A stretch of DNA of 14,213 bases from Sneathiella sp. (GCA_002732675.1 NVRR01000051.1:1-14213), one strand, 5' to 3'; shown: positions 1 through 8,566, counted from the stretch's first letter. The notes: generated by a model from the letters alone, not told the origin. Program-made: numbers and translations.

Positions 1-544
1 TTTCGCTGTCTTTGAGGACGATTTGCAGGAATTCCTTACGCTCTTTGACGCCCATATCCTCATGGTCATGGACGATTTCCGTTGACGACAGGATGGAGGT
101 GACCAGGGTCCGCAGCCGAAAGGAAGAATCGGTGAACAACAGATCCTGCGACAGGCGCTCGCTCAAAAGCTGCAAATTCGCCTGCGAGCTTTTGTAGGCG
201 TCGTAGGTTTTTTTGAGTGCTGCGCAGAGTTCCGGGGCATCCGCCGCCATGGCCGCGATATCTTGCTCGCCTATATCTGTGTCCTTAAACAACGGATCTT
301 TCAGCGTATCAGCAACTTCTGCAATCAGATGGCCTTCTTCTTGGGGAGAGAAAATAAGCGGGTCAACTTTGAGCAACTGGCTCACTCTCAGCAGCAGAGG
401 GACAGTCATGCTGCGCCGATTATTCTCCAGGAGGTTGAGGTAGCTTGCAGAAATTCCCAGCTGACCCGCGAGCTGTACCTGGGTCAGCCCCTTCTCTTTT
501 CTGAGCCGTTTCAGTCGGTTTCCAAGTAAAGGAGAGGTCGCCAT
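1..544 (-). CDS. XRE-family transcriptional regulator, ScfR/RamB type (partial, C-terminus off window)
   Basis: Reverse-strand reading from the ATG at 544 gives 181 codons without a stop, so the gene continues beyond the left edge. Residues about 8-45 form an XRE helix-turn-helix, with the stretches RLRKEKGLTQVQLA and ISASYLNLLENNRR. The following region (AEVADTLKDPLFKD, then a helical stretch) matches the layout of ScfR/RamB-type regulators, which continue into a ~450-residue protein with an IrrE/ImmA-like part and a short-chain fatty acyl-CoA-sensing C-terminus; those parts are not visible here. Regulators of this type control acetate, propionate and glyoxylate metabolism in actinobacteria and alphaproteobacteria. 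The start is supported by a weak AGG six bases upstream of the ATG. It is divergent from the ABC transporter/acs series, which makes those genes, and itself, the likely targets. Family call is good; subfamily is inferred from the N-terminus plus context. Confidence 0.82.
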   Translation of the reverse strand, partial: MATSPLLGNRLKRLRKEKGLTQVQLAGQLGISASYLNLLENNRRSMTVPLLLRVSQLLKVDPLIFSPQEEGHLIAEVADTLKDPLFKDTDIGEQDIAAMAADAPELCAALKKTYDAYKSSQANLQLLSERLSQDLLFTDSSFRLRTLVTSILSSTEIVHDHEDMGVKERKEFLQIVLKDSE

Positions 545-556
545 AAGATGCCTGAT

Positions 557-605
557 ATTTACAAAAATTTACAATATTACAAATTATATACACCTATATT
601 TACAT
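557..605. repeat. Cluster of ATTTACAA-like words, candidate operator array
   Basis: ATTTACAA occurs at 557-564 and again at 567-574, followed by the variant TATTACAA at 575-582 and ATTTACAT at 598-605. The first two start exactly 10 bases apart, about one helical turn, so a protein would meet them on the same DNA face. They sit between the regulator start codon and its candidate -10 element. TTTACAAA at 558-565 resembles the TTTGCAAA core known for RamB of Corynebacterium. Autoregulation is inferred. Confidence 0.45.
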
Positions 606-625
606 AAAAAATGCAGTCTTTTCAA
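597..625 (-). promoter_or_regulatory. Candidate sigma-70-type promoter of the XRE regulator gene
   Basis: On the minus strand TTGAAA (625-620) is followed after 17 bases by TAAATA (602-597), about 50 bases upstream of the regulator ATG. One ATTTACAT repeat overlaps the -10 element. This is a pattern match by eye in AT-rich DNA, so it is only moderately likely. Confidence 0.3.
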
Positions 626-651
626 GGTTTCGTTATGAAAAATAGCAAAAT

Positions 652-666
652 TGTGAAATTTTTACA
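652..666. promoter_or_regulatory. 15-base near-palindrome TGTGAAATTTTTACA, candidate operator
   Basis: The two arms TGTGAAA and TTTTACA are complementary except for one pair (TGTrAAA-n-TTTyACA). The site lies 85 bases upstream of the binding-protein start codon in the divergent regulatory region, and shares the TTTACA word with the repeats at 557-605. It could be the site through which the divergent regulator controls the transporter series. Confidence 0.4.
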
Positions 667-750
667 TCGCGAGGGTTTGCTTATCGATGGACGACCATTT
701 TACAAGCTCTCGAATAAGGGTAGGAAACCCATACTAACGGGAGAAATAGA

Positions 751-2100
751 ATGAATGATATCAAAAAACCCGGCGTTTCACGTCGCGGCCTTTTGAAAGC
801 AGGCGCTATCACTGGGCTGGTTGCCTCAACCCCTAGCTTCTTTATCAAAGATGCCTGGGCGGCGGATTTTCGCAATAATCCAAAAAATACCGGGGAGCTT
901 AAACTTGGCTTTAACGTACCGCAGTCCGGTCCGTATGCAGACGAAGGCGCCGACGAACTGCGGGCGTACAAACTTGCGGTCCAGCATCTGAACGGTGAAG
1001 GCGACGGCGGTATGCTGAATACCTTCAAGCCATCTATGCTCACTGGTAAAGGTGTTCTCGGCAAGAAAGTAACGTTCGCCACAGGCGATACACAGACGAA
1101 ATCTGACGCCGCGCGGGCCTCCGCCAAGCGGATGATTGAAAAAGACGGTGTTCTCATGGTTACCGGTGGGTCTTCCTCTGGTGTGGCGGTTGCGGTGCAG
1201 TCGCTGTGTCAGGAGCAGGGCATCATCTTCATGGCCGGCCTGACCCATTCCAACGACACCACGGGTAAAGACAAACGCCGTTACGGCTTCCGTCACTTCT
1301 TCAATGCCTATATGTCCGGTGCCGCACTCGCGCCCGTGCTGAACAAGGAATATGGCAGTGACCGCCGGGCGTACCATCTGACAGCCGACTATACATGGGG
1401 CTGGACACAGGAAGAAAGCATCAAGAACTCCACCGAAGCTCTCGGCTGGGAAACTGTGCAGACTGTGAAAACGCCGGTTGGTGCTGGTGACTTCTCGCAA
1501 TATATCACACCGGTTCTGAATTCCGGTGCCGATGTGTTGATCCTGAACCATTATGGCAAGGATATGATCAACTCGCTTACTCAGGCCGTTCAGTTTGGCT
1601 TGCGTGACAAACAGGTCAACGGCAAGAATTTCGAAATCGTTGTGCCGCTGTTCTCACGTCTGATGGCGCAGGGTGCGGGCGATGCGATCAAGGGCATTCT
1701 TGGCACAACCAACTGGAATTGGTCACTGCAGGATGATGGCTCACAAGCCTTTGTTAAATCCTTCGGTGCGGAATATGGCGCTCCGCCGTCCATGGCCGCT
1801 CAAACCTGCTACGCTCAGACATTGCTCTATGCCAATGCCTGTGAAATGGCCGGTACTTTCTATCCACCTGAAGTTATCAAGCAGCTTGAAGGCTTCAACT
1901 TCGACGGTATGGGTAACGGTCCGACGTTTTATCGTGCAGAAGATCATCAGTGCTTCAAGGACGTTCTTGTGGTGCGCGGGAATGAAAATCCGAGCAGCCA
2001 GTTCGATCTTTTGAAAGTGGTTGACGTGACACCGCGGGCACAGGTCGAGTATGACTGGAATATTTTCGGTGGTTCTCTCGGCCCATATATTGTTGAATAA
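751..2100 (+). CDS. Liv-type (HAAT) ABC transporter substrate-binding protein, Tat-exported
   Basis: A 449-residue periplasmic type-I binding protein of the branched-chain amino acid/amide (LivK/UrtA-like) family. It would capture the substrate and deliver it to the LivH/LivM permeases encoded next. The N-terminus has a twin-arginine signal: SRRGLLKAG at residues 10-18, a hydrophobic stretch to about 30, and a likely cleavage after AWA at 35-37. The mature part shows family landmarks such as LKLGFNVPQSGPYA, the VTGGSSSGVAVAV stretch and the helix/strand alternation of two lobes. The start is set by GGGAGA at 739-744 ahead of ATG 751. It is the first gene of the plus-strand series and is followed by a GC hairpin. 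The substrate cannot be read from sequence: many such proteins bind amino acids, but some bind organic or aromatic acids, and the acs neighbour points to a short carboxylate or its precursor. Confidence 0.9.
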   Translation: MNDIKKPGVSRRGLLKAGAITGLVASTPSFFIKDAWAADFRNNPKNTGELKLGFNVPQSGPYADEGADELRAYKLAVQHLNGEGDGGMLNTFKPSMLTGKGVLGKKVTFATGDTQTKSDAARASAKRMIEKDGVLMVTGGSSSGVAVAVQSLCQEQGIIFMAGLTHSNDTTGKDKRRYGFRHFFNAYMSGAALAPVLNKEYGSDRRAYHLTADYTWGWTQEESIKNSTEALGWETVQTVKTPVGAGDFSQYITPVLNSGADVLILNHYGKDMINSLTQAVQFGLRDKQVNGKNFEIVVPLFSRLMAQGAGDAIKGILGTTNWNWSLQDDGSQAFVKSFGAEYGAPPSMAAQTCYAQTLLYANACEMAGTFYPPEVIKQLEGFNFDGMGNGPTFYRAEDHQCFKDVLVVRGNENPSSQFDLLKVVDVTPRAQVEYDWNIFGGSLGPYIVE

Positions 2101-2110
2101 CTGACAAGAT

Positions 2111-2154
2111 GGGTCGGCGCCTGTTTGGAGGGGGCGGCGCCGACCCGGCCTTTT
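2111..2154 (+). terminator. GC hairpin between binding-protein and permease genes (partial terminator or mRNA-stabilising stem)
   Basis: GGGTCGGCGCC (2111-2121) and GGCGCCGACCC (2136-2146) form a perfect 11-base-pair stem with a 14-base loop, starting 10 bases after the stop codon of the binding-protein gene. The run TTTT (2151-2154) begins four bases after the stem, so the terminator is imperfect. Such a structure would give more binding protein than permease, either by partial termination or by protecting the upstream message from 3' decay. Confidence 0.65.
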
Positions 2155-2208
2155 ATTGATTTCTTAATTTAGCGACGACATTTGTGAGGGCCCTTTGGGC
2201 AAAAGTTA

Positions 2209-3225
2209 ATGGACGCCATCTTTATTCAAATTCTGAACGGACTGGATAAGGGAGCAGCTTACGCGCTGATTGCCCTCGGTCTGACTCTGGTGTTCGGTAC
2301 CTTGGGGATCGTCAATTTCGCTCATGGCGCGCTGTTTATGCTCGGGGCTTTTTGCGCGGTAACGTTCCAGAAACTGGTAACGATTTCGGACAGGGTCCGC
2401 GATGAAGGTGTGACTGCTTTCGTTGCCTATAAGGAAACGCCGTATCTCGAGATCTGGTTTGGGGATACCGGGGCGACGATAATCGATTATTCAGTGCCCC
2501 TCTCGATTTTATTCGCGATTCCTATCATGTTGCTTATCGGCTTCGTCATGGAACGCGGGCTGATCAAGCATTTCTACAAGCGCTCCCATGCGGAGCAAAT
2601 ACTGGTGACTTTCGGGCTTGCGATTGTCATTCAGGAACTTATCAAGGCGTATTTTGGCGCCAATCCTATTCCGCAGCCAGCGCCGGAGATTCTGGCAGGC
2701 AGCGCCAATGTCGGCTCCTGGTTCGGTCTTGGCAATAATCTTGTTTATCCCTGGTGGCGCCTTATTTACCTGACCTTTTCCGGGGTTACTATTTTTTCCG
2801 TCTTTGCCTTTTTGAAATTCACCACCTATGGCATGGTTGTGCGCGCCGGGATGCGCGACCGGGAAACCGTTGGCTTGCTCGGCATTGATATCGAGCGGCG
2901 CTTTACCATTGTCTTCGCCATCGCCGCTATGGTCGCCGGTGTCGCCGGTGTGATGTATACGCCGATCCTGCCGCCAGATTACCATATGGGTATGGATTTC
3001 CTGGTTCTGTCGTTCGTTGTGGTGGTTGTTGGCGGCATGGGATCTCTCGGCGGTGCGGTCTGCGCGGGCTTCCTGCTCGGGATTGTGCAATCCTTTGCCT
3101 CCATGAACGAGGTCAAGGAGATCTTCCCTGGCATTGACCAGATCATTCTCTATCTTGTTGCCGTTATAGTTCTGCTGGTACTGCCGCGTGGCCTGATGGG
3201 CCGGACCGGAGTGATGGATGACTGA
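2209..3225 (+). CDS. livH: Branched-chain amino acid-type ABC transporter permease, LivH family
   Basis: A 338-residue inner-membrane permease subunit that pairs with LivM to form the translocation path. Family landmarks are [20 protein letters not shown] at the N-terminus, [14 protein letters not shown] at residues 35-48, the coupling-loop region [19 protein letters not shown], and [21 protein letters not shown] near the C-terminus. It is longer than common LivH proteins (about 290-310) because of a polar stretch at residues 57-95 between the first membrane segments. There is no strong Shine-Dalgarno next to ATG 2209; GAGG at 2186-2189 is separated from it by a small GCCC/GGGC hairpin. It overlaps livM by 8 bases, so translation is probably coupled. 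The symbol is by family; the substrate may not be an amino acid. Confidence 0.9.
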   Translation: MDAIFIQILNGLDKGAAYALIALGLTLVFGTLGIVNFAHGALFMLGAFCAVTFQKLVTISDRVRDEGVTAFVAYKETPYLEIWFGDTGATIIDYSVPLSILFAIPIMLLIGFVMERGLIKHFYKRSHAEQILVTFGLAIVIQELIKAYFGANPIPQPAPEILAGSANVGSWFGLGNNLVYPWWRLIYLTFSGVTIFSVFAFLKFTTYGMVVRAGMRDRETVGLLGIDIERRFTIVFAIAAMVAGVAGVMYTPILPPDYHMGMDFLVLSFVVVVVGGMGSLGGAVCAGFLLGIVQSFASMNEVKEIFPGIDQIILYLVAVIVLLVLPRGLMGRTGVMDD

Positions 3226-4375
3226 TATGAAAAAACCGGTTCTCAATGATATGCTGTTGTTGTTCATTTTCTCAGCAGTAATTCTTCTGATGCCCTTCTG
3301 GCTTGAGCCCTTTGGGGCTGCGTACCCGGATCTTTTGCAAAAATTCGCCATCTATGGCATTTTCGCCATTGGCTTTAATATCCTTTTGGGGCTGACAGGT
3401 TACCTCTCCTTTGGTCACGCGGCTTTTCTGGGGGTCGGCTCTTATGCGGCTGTCTGGTCGTTCAAATTGCTAACCATGAACGTTCTTCCGGCGGTGCTTT
3501 TTGGGGTTCTGTTTGCCGGGGCGCTGGCAGCGATCATCGGCTTTTTGAGCCTTCGTCGCTCCGGGATCTATTTTTCGATCCTGACATTGGCATTTGCCCA
3601 GATGTCCTACAACCTTGCTTATTCGGTGTTGACGCCGATCACCAACGGTGAAACCGGGTTGCAGCTGGACCGGTCAGACCCCCGCATTCTCGATCGGATG
3701 TTCTCAGAAGGGGAGCCTGCAGCCGGACTTCCCTCTACCGACCTGTTCGGGGTGACCATGAGTGGTTATCCGGGTTTTTACTTCTGCGCTGTCATATTGA
3801 TTGTCTGCTTCTTTATCTCTATTCGGATATTCCGATCCCCCTTTGGCCTAATGCTGAAGGGAATTAAGTCCAATCAAAACCGGATGCAGTATACGGGTCT
3901 TAATACCCGGCCGTATATGCAGACTGCCTTTATCATATCGGGCATGTTTGCAGGGCTGGCCGGAAGCCTGCTGGCGGTCACCGATCCGTTGGCGGGGGCG
4001 GAGCGGATGCAATGGACCGCGTCCGGTGAGGTCGTGCTGATGACTATTCTTGGCGGTGTCGGTACTCTGATCGGACCAATACTGGGCGCCGCCCTGATCA
4101 AATATTTTGAGAATATCTTCTCCTCCTTCAACGACACTGTTCTGGAGCAGGCATTTTCTTTCCTGCCCGAAAGCGTCCTGGACGTTGTGGTGCCTTTGAT
4201 GGGTCTGTTTGTCGGCAGCGGATGGCAATTGACGCTTGGGCTGCTGTTCATGGTTGTCGTGATCTTCCTGCCGGGCGGACTGGTCGAGGGTTTCAATCGT
4301 ATCTTTAAATTTATTAGATCTGGTAAAAAGCGCAAAGGCCTTGTGGAGCCTACGCAAGACCAGGCCAGCGAGTAG
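3218..4375 (+). CDS. livM: Branched-chain amino acid-type ABC transporter permease, LivM family
   Basis: A 385-residue inner-membrane permease, partner of LivH. Landmarks are [20 protein letters not shown] then [15 protein letters not shown], the segment [15 protein letters not shown], the cytoplasmic coupling loop around [20 protein letters not shown], and the segment [19 protein letters not shown]. The C-terminal tail is basic then acidic ([18 protein letters not shown]), a plausible cytoplasmic end. ATG 3218 is preferred over ATG 3227 because CGGAG at 3207-3211 sits six bases upstream of the former. It begins inside the end of livH and is followed after 8 bases by livG, so it belongs to the same transcript. 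Confidence 0.9.
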   Translation: MTDMKKPVLNDMLLLFIFSAVILLMPFWLEPFGAAYPDLLQKFAIYGIFAIGFNILLGLTGYLSFGHAAFLGVGSYAAVWSFKLLTMNVLPAVLFGVLFAGALAAIIGFLSLRRSGIYFSILTLAFAQMSYNLAYSVLTPITNGETGLQLDRSDPRILDRMFSEGEPAAGLPSTDLFGVTMSGYPGFYFCAVILIVCFFISIRIFRSPFGLMLKGIKSNQNRMQYTGLNTRPYMQTAFIISGMFAGLAGSLLAVTDPLAGAERMQWTASGEVVLMTILGGVGTLIGPILGAALIKYFENIFSSFNDTVLEQAFSFLPESVLDVVVPLMGLFVGSGWQLTLGLLFMVVVIFLPGGLVEGFNRIFKFIRSGKKRKGLVEPTQDQASE

Positions 4376-4383
4376 GGTAGGAT

Positions 4384-5142
4384 ATGGGAGATCTGGTTCT
4401 TCATCTGGACGGTATCAGTAAAAGCTTCGGTGGATTAAGTGCTTTGTCCAATGTAAATTTGCATGTTGAAGAAGGCACCACACATGCCATCATTGGCCCG
4501 AACGGCGCCGGAAAATCGACTTTGCTTAATGTCTGTATTGGACGGTTAAAGCCCGATTCGGGCAGAGTTATGTTTGACGGTCAGGAACTGACCGGCAAAC
4601 AGCCGCATGAAATTGCGCAAATTGGTGTTGCGCGGGTTTTTCAGACCCCGGAGATTTTTCAGGAGATGTCGCTGCTGGAAAACGTCATGCTACCCGCTTT
4701 TGCCCATCGGGATGGATCCTTCAGGTTCAATGCGAATAAGCTCTTGAGCAAGCAAGGCGAGATCCGCGATGAGGCAGAGCATATTCTTGAAGATGTTGGC
4801 CTGAAAGACCAGATGATGATGGAGGGGGGAAGCCTGTCGCGCGGCGACAAGCGCCGGCTGGAACTTGGCATGTGCCTGATATTACATCCCAGACTTTTGC
4901 TGCTGGACGAACCAACCGCCGGAATGGCCCGCCATGATACCAACCAGACCATAGATTTGTTGAAGAAAATCAAGTCGAGGGGCATGACCAAGGTGATTAT
5001 CGAGCATGACATGCATGTGGTTTTCAGCCTTGCCGACAAGGTGAGTGTGCTGGCCCGTGGTCAGATCATTGCGGACGGCAATCCCGACGAGGTACGCGAG
5101 GATCCGAAAGTTAAGGAAGCGTATCTTGGGGGGACCCAATAA
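4384..5142 (+). CDS. livG: Branched-chain amino acid-type ABC transporter ATPase, LivG family
   Basis: A 252-residue cytoplasmic ATPase that, with LivF, drives the LivH/LivM permease. Walker A is GPNGAGKS at residues 38-45; the signature is LSRGD at 151-155, a LivG-type variant of LSGGQ; Walker B is LLLLDEPTAGM with D175 and E176; the switch histidine is H208 in IIEHDM. Length matches the LivG family (about 250). It starts 8 bases after livM with GTAGGA just upstream of ATG 4384, and its stop overlaps the livF start in TAATG. No catalytic residue appears to be missing. Confidence 0.93.
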   Translation: MGDLVLHLDGISKSFGGLSALSNVNLHVEEGTTHAIIGPNGAGKSTLLNVCIGRLKPDSGRVMFDGQELTGKQPHEIAQIGVARVFQTPEIFQEMSLLENVMLPAFAHRDGSFRFNANKLLSKQGEIRDEAEHILEDVGLKDQMMMEGGSLSRGDKRRLELGMCLILHPRLLLLDEPTAGMARHDTNQTIDLLKKIKSRGMTKVIIEHDMHVVFSLADKVSVLARGQIIADGNPDEVREDPKVKEAYLGGTQ

Positions 5143-5867
5143 TGTCTGCGGTAGAGCCAAAAAAGCCGTTTTTTAGTGTCCGTGATATTCACGCTTATTA
5201 TGGCGAATCCTATATTGTGCAGGGTGTTTCCTTTGATGTTGAAGAAGGCGAGATTGTTGCATTGCTGGGTCGCAATGGCGCCGGGAAAACATCTACGCTG
5301 CGGGCTCTTGCCCGCGTCGACGATCCAGGATTGACACAAGGTGAGATTTATCTGAACGGCGAAGCCATCCATCCGATGAAATCATTTCAGGCGGCGCAAG
5401 CGGGTATTCAGCTTGTTCCGGAAGATCGGCGGATTATCGGCGGCCTAACTGTTGAAGAAAATCTGATTTTAGCGCAAGTGGCAGAACCTATCGGCTGGGA
5501 CCTTGATCGCATTTATGATCATTTCCCAAAGCTGCGCGAGCGTCGCAATCAGGACGCCATCACCATGTCGGGCGGGGAGCAGCAGATGCTGGCCGTGGCG
5601 CGGGCGTTGGCGCGGGACGTGAAATTACTGTTGCTTGATGAGCCCTATGAAGGCCTGGCGCCGGTCATCGTACAGGAGATCGAGAAGATTTTACGAGAAG
5701 TAAAAAATCTCGGGATTACCACGATTATTGTGGAACAGAATGCGGTTGCCGCTCTGCAACTGGCGGATAAAGCGCTTATTCTGGATATGGGGCAGATCGC
5801 TTTTCGCGGAACTGCGCAGGAAGTCCTTGACGATCGGGATCTTCGGCATGAGTATTTGGCAATCTGA
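5142..5867 (+). CDS. livF: Branched-chain amino acid-type ABC transporter ATPase, LivF family
   Basis: A 241-residue ATPase, second nucleotide-binding subunit of the importer. Walker A is GRNGAGKT at residues 43-50, the signature is SGGEQ at 143-147, and Walker B is LLLLDEPYEGLAP with D166 and E167. The switch position reads VEQNA with glutamine, which is normal for LivF/UrtE proteins. Start ATG 5142 shares one base with the livG stop (TAATG) and has a G-rich Shine-Dalgarno at 5129-5134, so translation is probably coupled to livG. A 204-base gap follows before acs. Confidence 0.93.
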   Translation: MSAVEPKKPFFSVRDIHAYYGESYIVQGVSFDVEEGEIVALLGRNGAGKTSTLRALARVDDPGLTQGEIYLNGEAIHPMKSFQAAQAGIQLVPEDRRIIGGLTVEENLILAQVAEPIGWDLDRIYDHFPKLRERRNQDAITMSGGEQQMLAVARALARDVKLLLLDEPYEGLAPVIVQEIEKILREVKNLGITTIIVEQNAVAALQLADKALILDMGQIAFRGTAQEVLDDRDLRHEYLAI

Positions 5868-5942
5868 TTTATAGTGGTAGATGACGACCGCTTGAAGGAT
5901 TGCTTCTTATTGAGGTTGTATCGCTGTGCATCACGTTGTTTG

Positions 5943-5971
5943 GTTATAGATTGTCCTTTTCAACCTATAAC
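5943..5971. promoter_or_regulatory. Inverted repeat GTTATAG/CTATAAC upstream of acs
   Basis: GTTATAG at 5943-5949 and CTATAAC at 5965-5971 are perfect inverted copies, with starts 22 bases apart, about two helical turns. The spacing suits a dimeric regulator better than a stable RNA stem. The site lies 100 bases before the acs start in a 204-base gap that probably holds an acs promoter; I could not pick a convincing -35/-10 pair there. It does not resemble the ATTTACAA words at 557-605. Confidence 0.35.
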
Positions 5972-6071
5972 GATAAAAATATACCATCTAGTCTGACCGC
6001 AAACCGGATAGATGCTAATTTTATGAAATACGGCGGAAGAAATTGACGCAAGCCCCACTTGAAAGGACTTT

Positions 6072-8018
6072 ATGAGTATGTCTACCAACGATATCTATCC
6101 TGTCCCTACCGAACTGGCCCGATCCGCTTGGGTAGATAAAGCACGTTATGAGGCGATGTATAAGGCTTCCATTGACGATCCGGTTGCCTTTTGGGACGAG
6201 CATGGCAAGAGCGTTGATTGGATCAAGCCCTATACTCAGGTCAAGGATGTTTCCTACGCCAAGGATGACTTGCATATTCGCTGGTACTATGACGGTACAT
6301 TGAATGTCAGTGCCAATTGTATTGACCGTCATCTCGCAACAAAAGCTGACCAGACCGCAATTATCTGGGAGGGCGATGATCCAAAGGACGACAAGAAACT
6401 CACCTATCGCGAGCTGCACGAGGAAGTCTGCAAATTTTCCAATGTCCTGAAAGCCCGGGGGATCAAGAAAGGCGACAGAGTTACGCTCTATATGCCAATG
6501 ATTGTCGAGGCGGCGGTCGCTATGCTGGCCTGCACGCGCATTGGGGCTGTTCATTCCATCGTCTTTGGCGGCTTTTCGCCCGATGCTCTGGCGGGGCGTA
6601 TTCGCGATTGCGATTCCAATTGCGTGATTACGGCGGATGAAGGGCTACGGGGCGGTCGGACAGTTCCGCTCAAGGCAAATACCGATAAGGCGTTGGAAAG
6701 TTGCCCTGACTGCACGACCAGTATTGTCGTCCAGCGCACCGGCGGCGACGTTAAATGGGTCGAGGGTCGGGATGTCTGGTATCATGAGGAAATGGCCAAA
6801 GCCAGTTCCGATTGCCCGCCCGAAGAAATGAACGCCGAAGATCCGCTATTCATTCTATATACCTCGGGCTCGACTGGTCAGCCAAAAGGCGTTGTGCATA
6901 CGACGGGTGGGTATCTTGTTTATGCCGCCATGACACATCGCTATGTTTTTGACTATCATGATGGTGATGTTTACTGGTGTACGGCCGATGTTGGCTGGGT
7001 GACCGGGCATAGCTATATTGTCTATGGACCGCTCGCCAATGGCGCCACAACATTGATGTTTGAAGGGGTGCCGAACTATCCCACGGTGTCGCGCTTCTGG
7101 GAGGTTTGCGATAAGCACCAGGTGAATATTTTCTACACCGCGCCAACCGCCATCCGTTCGCTTATGGGCGCTGGCGATGAGCCGGTCACCAAAACCTCGC
7201 GTAAATCCTTGCGACTGTTAGGCTCCGTTGGCGAGCCGATCAATCCCGAAGCCTGGCGCTGGTATTATGAAGTCGTGGGCGATAAACGCTGTCCCATCGT
7301 TGATACCTGGTGGCAGACGGAGACAGGCGGTATTCTGATCACGCCATTGCCGGGCGCCACCGACTTGAAGCCAGGCTCGGCGACCAATCCTTTCTTCGGC
7401 ATTGATCCGGTCATGGTGGATAATGACGGCAAGGTTCTGGAAGGGGCCTCAGAAGGGGTGCTGTGTATTAAAGATAGCTGGCCCGGTCAGATGCGCACTG
7501 TCTATGGTGATCATGAACGCTTCTATCAGACGTATTTCGCTACTTTCCCCGGCCGCTATTTCACCGGAGACGGGGCACGGCGTGATGAAGACGGCTATTA
7601 TTGGATTACCGGTCGTGTCGACGATGTGATCAATGTTTCCGGTCACCGTATGGGCACCGCCGAGGTTGAAAGCGCCTTGGTCGCTCATCCCAAAGTCTCG
7701 GAAGCTGCTGTTGTTGGATATCCTCATGATATCAAGGGCCAAGGCATTTATGCCTATGTCACTTTGACCAACGGTGCGGAGCCGACGGAGGAGCTCAGAA
7801 AAGAACTTGTGAAATGGGTGCGGCAGGAAATTGGCCCGATTGCCTCCCCGGATTTGATCCAATGGGCACCGGGATTACCGAAAACCCGCTCTGGCAAAAT
7901 CATGCGTCGTATCTTGCGAAAAGTTGCTGAGAATGACTACGGCAGCCTTGGTGATACCTCGACCCTTGCGGAACCGGCTGTTGTCGAAGAGCTGATTGAA
8001 AACAGGATGAACAGATAG
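6072..8018 (+). CDS. acs: Acetyl-CoA synthetase (AMP-forming)
   Basis: A 648-residue cytoplasmic enzyme that makes acetyl-CoA from acetate, ATP and CoA through acetyl-AMP. The adenylate-forming loop [11 protein letters not shown] begins at about residue 263 (T264). W413-W414 in [10 protein letters not shown] match the acetate-pocket tryptophan (W414 in Salmonella Acs), which favours acetate over larger acids. The C-terminal [20 protein letters not shown] hinge region is intact, and K609 in [13 protein letters not shown] is the catalytic lysine known in this family as the target of Pat/CobB-type reversible acetylation. Length equals the usual ~650. ATG 6072 follows AAAGGA (6062-6067) by only four bases; ATG 6078 with ten-base spacing is a possible alternative and would drop two residues. 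Its position between the ABC genes and the sensor kinase marks the locus as acetate-related. Confidence 0.96.
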   Translation: MSMSTNDIYPVPTELARSAWVDKARYEAMYKASIDDPVAFWDEHGKSVDWIKPYTQVKDVSYAKDDLHIRWYYDGTLNVSANCIDRHLATKADQTAIIWEGDDPKDDKKLTYRELHEEVCKFSNVLKARGIKKGDRVTLYMPMIVEAAVAMLACTRIGAVHSIVFGGFSPDALAGRIRDCDSNCVITADEGLRGGRTVPLKANTDKALESCPDCTTSIVVQRTGGDVKWVEGRDVWYHEEMAKASSDCPPEEMNAEDPLFILYTSGSTGQPKGVVHTTGGYLVYAAMTHRYVFDYHDGDVYWCTADVGWVTGHSYIVYGPLANGATTLMFEGVPNYPTVSRFWEVCDKHQVNIFYTAPTAIRSLMGAGDEPVTKTSRKSLRLLGSVGEPINPEAWRWYYEVVGDKRCPIVDTWWQTETGGILITPLPGATDLKPGSATNPFFGIDPVMVDNDGKVLEGASEGVLCIKDSWPGQMRTVYGDHERFYQTYFATFPGRYFTGDGARRDEDGYYWITGRVDDVINVSGHRMGTAEVESALVAHPKVSEAAVVGYPHDIKGQGIYAYVTLTNGAEPTEELRKELVKWVRQEIGPIASPDLIQWAPGLPKTRSGKIMRRILRKVAENDYGSLGDTSTLAEPAVVEELIENRMNR

Positions 8019-8182
8019 CGCGATCTTCTGTGCGTTGATTGGCCGATGACAACTGCCTGAAAAATAAGGTACAGTCGGTCAGGAGAAATTGGGTAAGGAC
8101 GGCACCGGCGAATAATCCGCAAAGGAAATCGCTACATAGGGCGCTGTCCCGCCCGACCTGATTGGGAGGGAACTTTCGCGCT

Positions 8183-8566
8183 ATGTCGCATACGGTGCTC
8201 GTGGTCGAGGATGAGCCGAATATCGTGCTGTCCTTGCAGTTTATTTTAAAACAGGCCGGATTTACGGTGCGGGTCGCCCGTGATGGCGAGCTGGCGTTAA
8301 AGGCCATTGACGACTATGTGCCGGATCTTGTGTTGCTCGATATCATGCTGCCAAAACAGGACGGGTTTTCGGTCTGTGAAGCAATCCGCGCCAACCGACG
8401 CTGTGACAAGGTGAAGATCATCATGCTGTCGGCGAAAAGCCGCGACGCGGACAAGGAACGGGCGATGGCGCTCGGCGCCGATGAGTTCGTGACAAAGCCC
8501 TTTTCAACCCGCGAACTTGGTCAGATGGTCAAGGATATTGTCGCCTTCAAACCGTCGGTATCGTGA
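8183..8566 (+). CDS. Stand-alone receiver-domain response regulator
   Basis: A 127-residue protein consisting of one CheY-like receiver domain and no output domain. The phosphorylation site is complete: acidic pair E9-D10 (VVEDEP), phosphoacceptor D53 (VLLDIMLP), S83 in MLSAK, and K105 in FVTKPFS. ATG 8183 is chosen because GGGAGGG at 8164-8170 lies upstream of it; the spacing of 12 bases is rather long. It precedes the small membrane protein by 20 bases and the symporter-kinase gene after that, so it is the probable phosphorylation partner of that kinase. In gammaproteobacterial CrbSR and CbrAB systems the partner carries a DNA-binding output, which is absent here, so it must act through another protein or as a phosphate relay. 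Confidence 0.9.
   Translation: MSHTVLVVEDEPNIVLSLQFILKQAGFTVRVARDGELALKAIDDYVPDLVLLDIMLPKQDGFSVCEAIRANRRCDKVKIIMLSAKSRDADKERAMALGADEFVTKPFSTRELGQMVKDIVAFKPSVS

Noticed and set aside
677..705. Plus-strand promoter TTGCTT-N17-TTACAA before the binding-protein gene
   Set aside because: The -10 match is too poor to call; the true transcription start needs mapping.
826..1551. 241-codon open frame on the minus strand
   Set aside because: It lies fully inside the binding-protein gene, its translation is rich in His/Arg/Cys with no recognisable domain, and it is explained as a shadow frame of the real gene.
2509..3351. 280-codon open frame on the minus strand
   Set aside because: Antisense to livH and the start of livM; low-complexity N/H/G-rich translation typical of a shadow of hydrophobic membrane genes.
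5565..5800. LivF glutamine in place of the switch histidine as a defect
   Set aside because: VEQNA is the normal form in LivF/UrtE subunits, so it is not a lost catalytic residue.
8162..8182. TTG start for the receiver protein, adding seven residues
   Set aside because: No Shine-Dalgarno precedes it and the receiver fold starts right after ATG 8183, which follows GGGAGGG.
8019..8182. Terminator or small gene between acs and the receiver gene
   Set aside because: Only short scattered complementary words (GGGC/GCCC, CCTGA/TCAGG) without a T run, and no open frame with a ribosome site; nothing supportable.
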